Origin: CAUZEB01 sp963578655
Lineage (GTDB): Bacteria > Chloroflexota > Dehalococcoidia > Lucifugimonadales > CAUZEB01
Assembly: GCA_963578655.1 (NCBI GenBank)
Contig: CAUZEB010000027.1
Coordinates: 1-15,558, forward strand
Direction of reading: 5' to 3'
DNA length: 15,558 bases
The notes under the pieces are model-generated. The model ran no database searches, was not told the DNA's origin, and was given only the letters and a program-made list of their open reading frames with translations. This document shows, one piece after another, positions 13,755-15,558 of this stretch (the stretch's first letter is position 1; each line of letters begins with the position of its first letter). The position numbers and the translations under genes are program-made.

Positions 13755-15214
13755 TACTGTCAGATCCAGCAGCAGAACGTGCTGTGTTAGCAGGGATATG
13801 TAGGTATGCTGGCGATGCATATCTAGATGTTGCTGATCTAATCAATAGTGAGACGTTTACTATTGAAGCGAATATAGTTATTTACACCTGTGTTCAAAGA
13901 TTTTTAGAAGAAGATAATAGTAGGAAGGTTGACGTAGCATCGATTTTGTCTGCGGCTAATGAATTGGGCTTATCCTCATTCTTTCAGGCTAACTCAGAGC
14001 TAAATCACCTGTCCGCAATCCTTAAGTTTCCTGTTCTACTTAATAATGTACGTAGATTTGCCGCCAAGATTCGTAAGCTGCAAATTGCCCGTATGATGTA
14101 CACTCAGCTTGAGGAAACCAAAAGTCAATACTTAGATGTTAAGGGAGACGAACCTATCTCTCATATTCTAGGGTTGGCTGAAGAATCTATTTTTGATTTT
14201 ACTGCTTTACTAAATGACCAGGATGATTCGCCGGAACTGCTCTTTGGGGATCTAGAAGAATTCTTAATTGATAAGGCAGATAATCAAGTAGATCAAATAG
14301 GTATCTCTACAGGGTTTCATAAGTATGATTTTGCTATCGGCGGTGGACTACGTAAAGGAACTGTAAATGTAATCGGGGCCCGAACTAAAGTGGGCAAGTC
14401 ACTGATTGGGTTGAACATGGGGGTCTCAATGGCCGAGCGAGAAATCCCGGTCCTCTACCTTGACTCTGAAATGACCAAGCAGGATCAGCAGAGCAGAGGA
14501 GGGGCAATGATCTCATACCCCACAAGAAATCAGGCTACTATTAATGACATTGAGACAGGGAAGTTTGCCTCCAATGAGGTGGACAAGACAGCCCTAATTA
14601 ATTTAGCTAAACAAAAAAAGGGCCTGCCATTTTACCATAAGAATATCGGCGGTAGAGCGTTCGAGGACCAGCTATCTATTATGAGACGGTGGATAGCTAG
14701 GACGGTGGGACTTAATGATTTAGGAAAAGCTAAAGATTGTGTAATCATCTACGATTACCTTAAGCTTATGGAGGCGTCAGAACTAGCTAAGACCGACATG
14801 AAAGAGTTTCAGCTGTTGGGATTCATGATGACATCCCTCCATAATTTTTCTCTACGCTATGAAGTGCCTATCCTATGTTTTATCCAACTAAACAGAGATG
14901 GAATCACTAAGGAGTCTACTGATGCCGCTAGTGGTTCTGACAGGATTATGTGGCTATGCTCTAATTTCGCGATCTATAAGGAAAAATCAGATGAAGAAAT
15001 AGCTAAGGATGGAACGGAACATGGCAATAGGAAACTTGTACCGATCATTGCTCGTCATGGTGAAGGGTTAGAGACTGGTGACTATATCAATGTATTAATG
15101 CAAGGTAAGTATGCCAAGTTAATCGAGGGGTCTACTGCACTAGAACTGGAAGCCGGAGGATCATATAACGATGACGACCCAGAATACCAAGACGACGAAG
15201 ACGTGGCGTTCTAA
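13751..15214 (+). CDS. DnaB-like replicative DNA helicase
   Basis: A 487-residue hexameric-type helicase. An N-terminal helical domain (SDPAAERAVLAGICRYAGDA and following, residues about 1-110) precedes the RecA-fold motor. Walker A is GARTKVGKS (residues 209-217). VLYLDSEMTKQDQQSR follows (motif 1a), then IIYDYLKLM with Asp335 (Walker B), and CFIQLNRD with Gln379 and Arg382 (the sensor/H3 region). The C-terminus is strongly acidic and ends in Phe (DDDPEYQDDEDVAF). The frame reads further upstream from a TTG at 13730, but ATG 13751 overlaps the upstream stop as ATGA and gives the expected N-terminus. The start of the primase gene lies within its last 44 bases. Confidence 0.9.
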   Translation: MILSDPAAERAVLAGICRYAGDAYLDVADLINSETFTIEANIVIYTCVQRFLEEDNSRKVDVASILSAANELGLSSFFQANSELNHLSAILKFPVLLNNVRRFAAKIRKLQIARMMYTQLEETKSQYLDVKGDEPISHILGLAEESIFDFTALLNDQDDSPELLFGDLEEFLIDKADNQVDQIGISTGFHKYDFAIGGGLRKGTVNVIGARTKVGKSLIGLNMGVSMAEREIPVLYLDSEMTKQDQQSRGGAMISYPTRNQATINDIETGKFASNEVDKTALINLAKQKKGLPFYHKNIGGRAFEDQLSIMRRWIARTVGLNDLGKAKDCVIIYDYLKLMEASELAKTDMKEFQLLGFMMTSLHNFSLRYEVPILCFIQLNRDGITKESTDAASGSDRIMWLCSNFAIYKEKSDEEIAKDGTEHGNRKLVPIIARHGEGLETGDYINVLMQGKYAKLIEGSTALELEAGGSYNDDDPEYQDDEDVAF

Positions 15215-15558
15215 ATATACGGATCAGAAAAAACTAAACACCCTCTGCGATATTGTCCTCGATAAGATTGAAAATCTCTACGAATACTTTGATGTAAGGT
15301 GGAGTCGAGGAGCCAAGGTTGTATTTTCTTCTTGTTTCGTTCACGGTGGAGACAATAGATCTGCACTAAATTTGTACTATAACGCAGACTTCAGAGTACA
15401 CTTTAAGTGTAGGACAAGAGGTTGCGAGGAGCATTTTGGCACGTCGATCTTAAGTCTGGTTCGTGGTGGCCTATCTCATATTAAACATGACTGGAAGAGT
15501 CCGGGTGATAATGAAGTTACATTAGACGACACTATTGACTTCTTACTAAATCGCTTTG
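15171..15558 (+). CDS. DNA primase, N-terminal zinc domain (3' partial)
   Basis: An ATG at 15171 with GGAGGA at 15155-15160 opens a frame that runs off the window (129 residues visible). It overlaps the helicase end by 44 bases. Residues 55-85 carry the four ligands of a primase-type zinc site: Cys55 and His58 in SSCFVHGG, then Cys80 and Cys85 in FKCRTRGCEEHFG. NRSALNLYY between them, and TSILSLVRGG after, complete the CHC2-like domain that recognises template for primer synthesis. The catalytic TOPRIM part would lie downstream. The 15-residue basic N-terminus (MTTQNTKTTKTWRSK) is probably unstructured. Confidence 0.85.
   Translation, partial: MTTQNTKTTKTWRSKYTDQKKLNTLCDIVLDKIENLYEYFDVRWSRGAKVVFSSCFVHGGDNRSALNLYYNADFRVHFKCRTRGCEEHFGTSILSLVRGGLSHIKHDWKSPGDNEVTLDDTIDFLLNRF

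Noticed and set aside
1..15558. tRNA genes, CRISPR arrays, integrase or attachment sites
   Set aside because: No cloverleaf-like segment, regularly spaced repeats or integrase motifs were seen. The array is almost fully coding, which leaves little room for them.

Overview
The window is a tightly packed, one-direction (+ strand) gene array of the kind found in tailed double-stranded DNA phages. About 26 genes are visible. Many are joined by ATGA or TAATG start/stop overlaps, and there is only one non-coding gap longer than about 50 bases. By eye the sequence is moderately A/T-rich. I see no tRNA, rRNA, CRISPR array or insertion sequence. A RecA-like recombinase, DnaB-type helicase, phage-type primase zinc domain, intein-bearing vitamin-B12-type ribonucleotide reductase and stand-alone HNH and PD-(D/E)XK nucleases together point to a lytic Caudoviricetes phage, probably aquatic. 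Repeated twin-arginine-like leaders would suit a Gram-negative host, but the host cannot be fixed from this sequence.

Layout. (1) 3-2423: the 3' part of a class II ribonucleotide reductase gene, interrupted by a 402-residue intein with a LAGLIDADG endonuclease. (2) 2414-2461: the only good promoter candidate, with a small inverted repeat. (3) 2489-5484: a papain-like peptidase, then small proteins, four of which have membrane segments. One of these is a holin-like 59-residue protein and another apparently starts on AUA. (4) 5481-6262: an HNH nuclease and a small CxxC protein. (5) 6252-8589: four proteins with twin-arginine-like signal sequences, with a zinc ribbon between the first and second. 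(6) 8576-10180: an FmdB-like zinc ribbon, a helix-turn-helix protein and unknowns. (7) 10177-15558: RecA/UvsX-like recombinase, a fifth twin-arginine-leader protein that looks like a divergent major capsid protein, a PD-(D/E)XK nuclease, a possible UvsY-like mediator, a basic zinc-ribbon protein, a DnaB-like helicase and the start of a primase.

The part that deserves most attention is the set of five twin-arginine-leader proteins. In one of them (11208-12323), blocks resembling a phage major capsid protein run in the expected order. In three others (7071-8589), single blocks of the same kind appear as isolated and partly permuted pieces behind the leader. The resemblance rests on short matches between these proteins and on my recollection of capsid families, so it needs a profile search. 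Two neighbouring leaders (7071 and 7520) are near-identical as protein but differ at many synonymous sites, which suggests the leader itself is under selection. Functionally, the flanking genes supply deoxynucleotides (reductase) and replicate and recombine DNA (recombinase, helicase, primase). The membrane/peptidase block and the exported-looking proteins probably act at the host envelope or in the particle.
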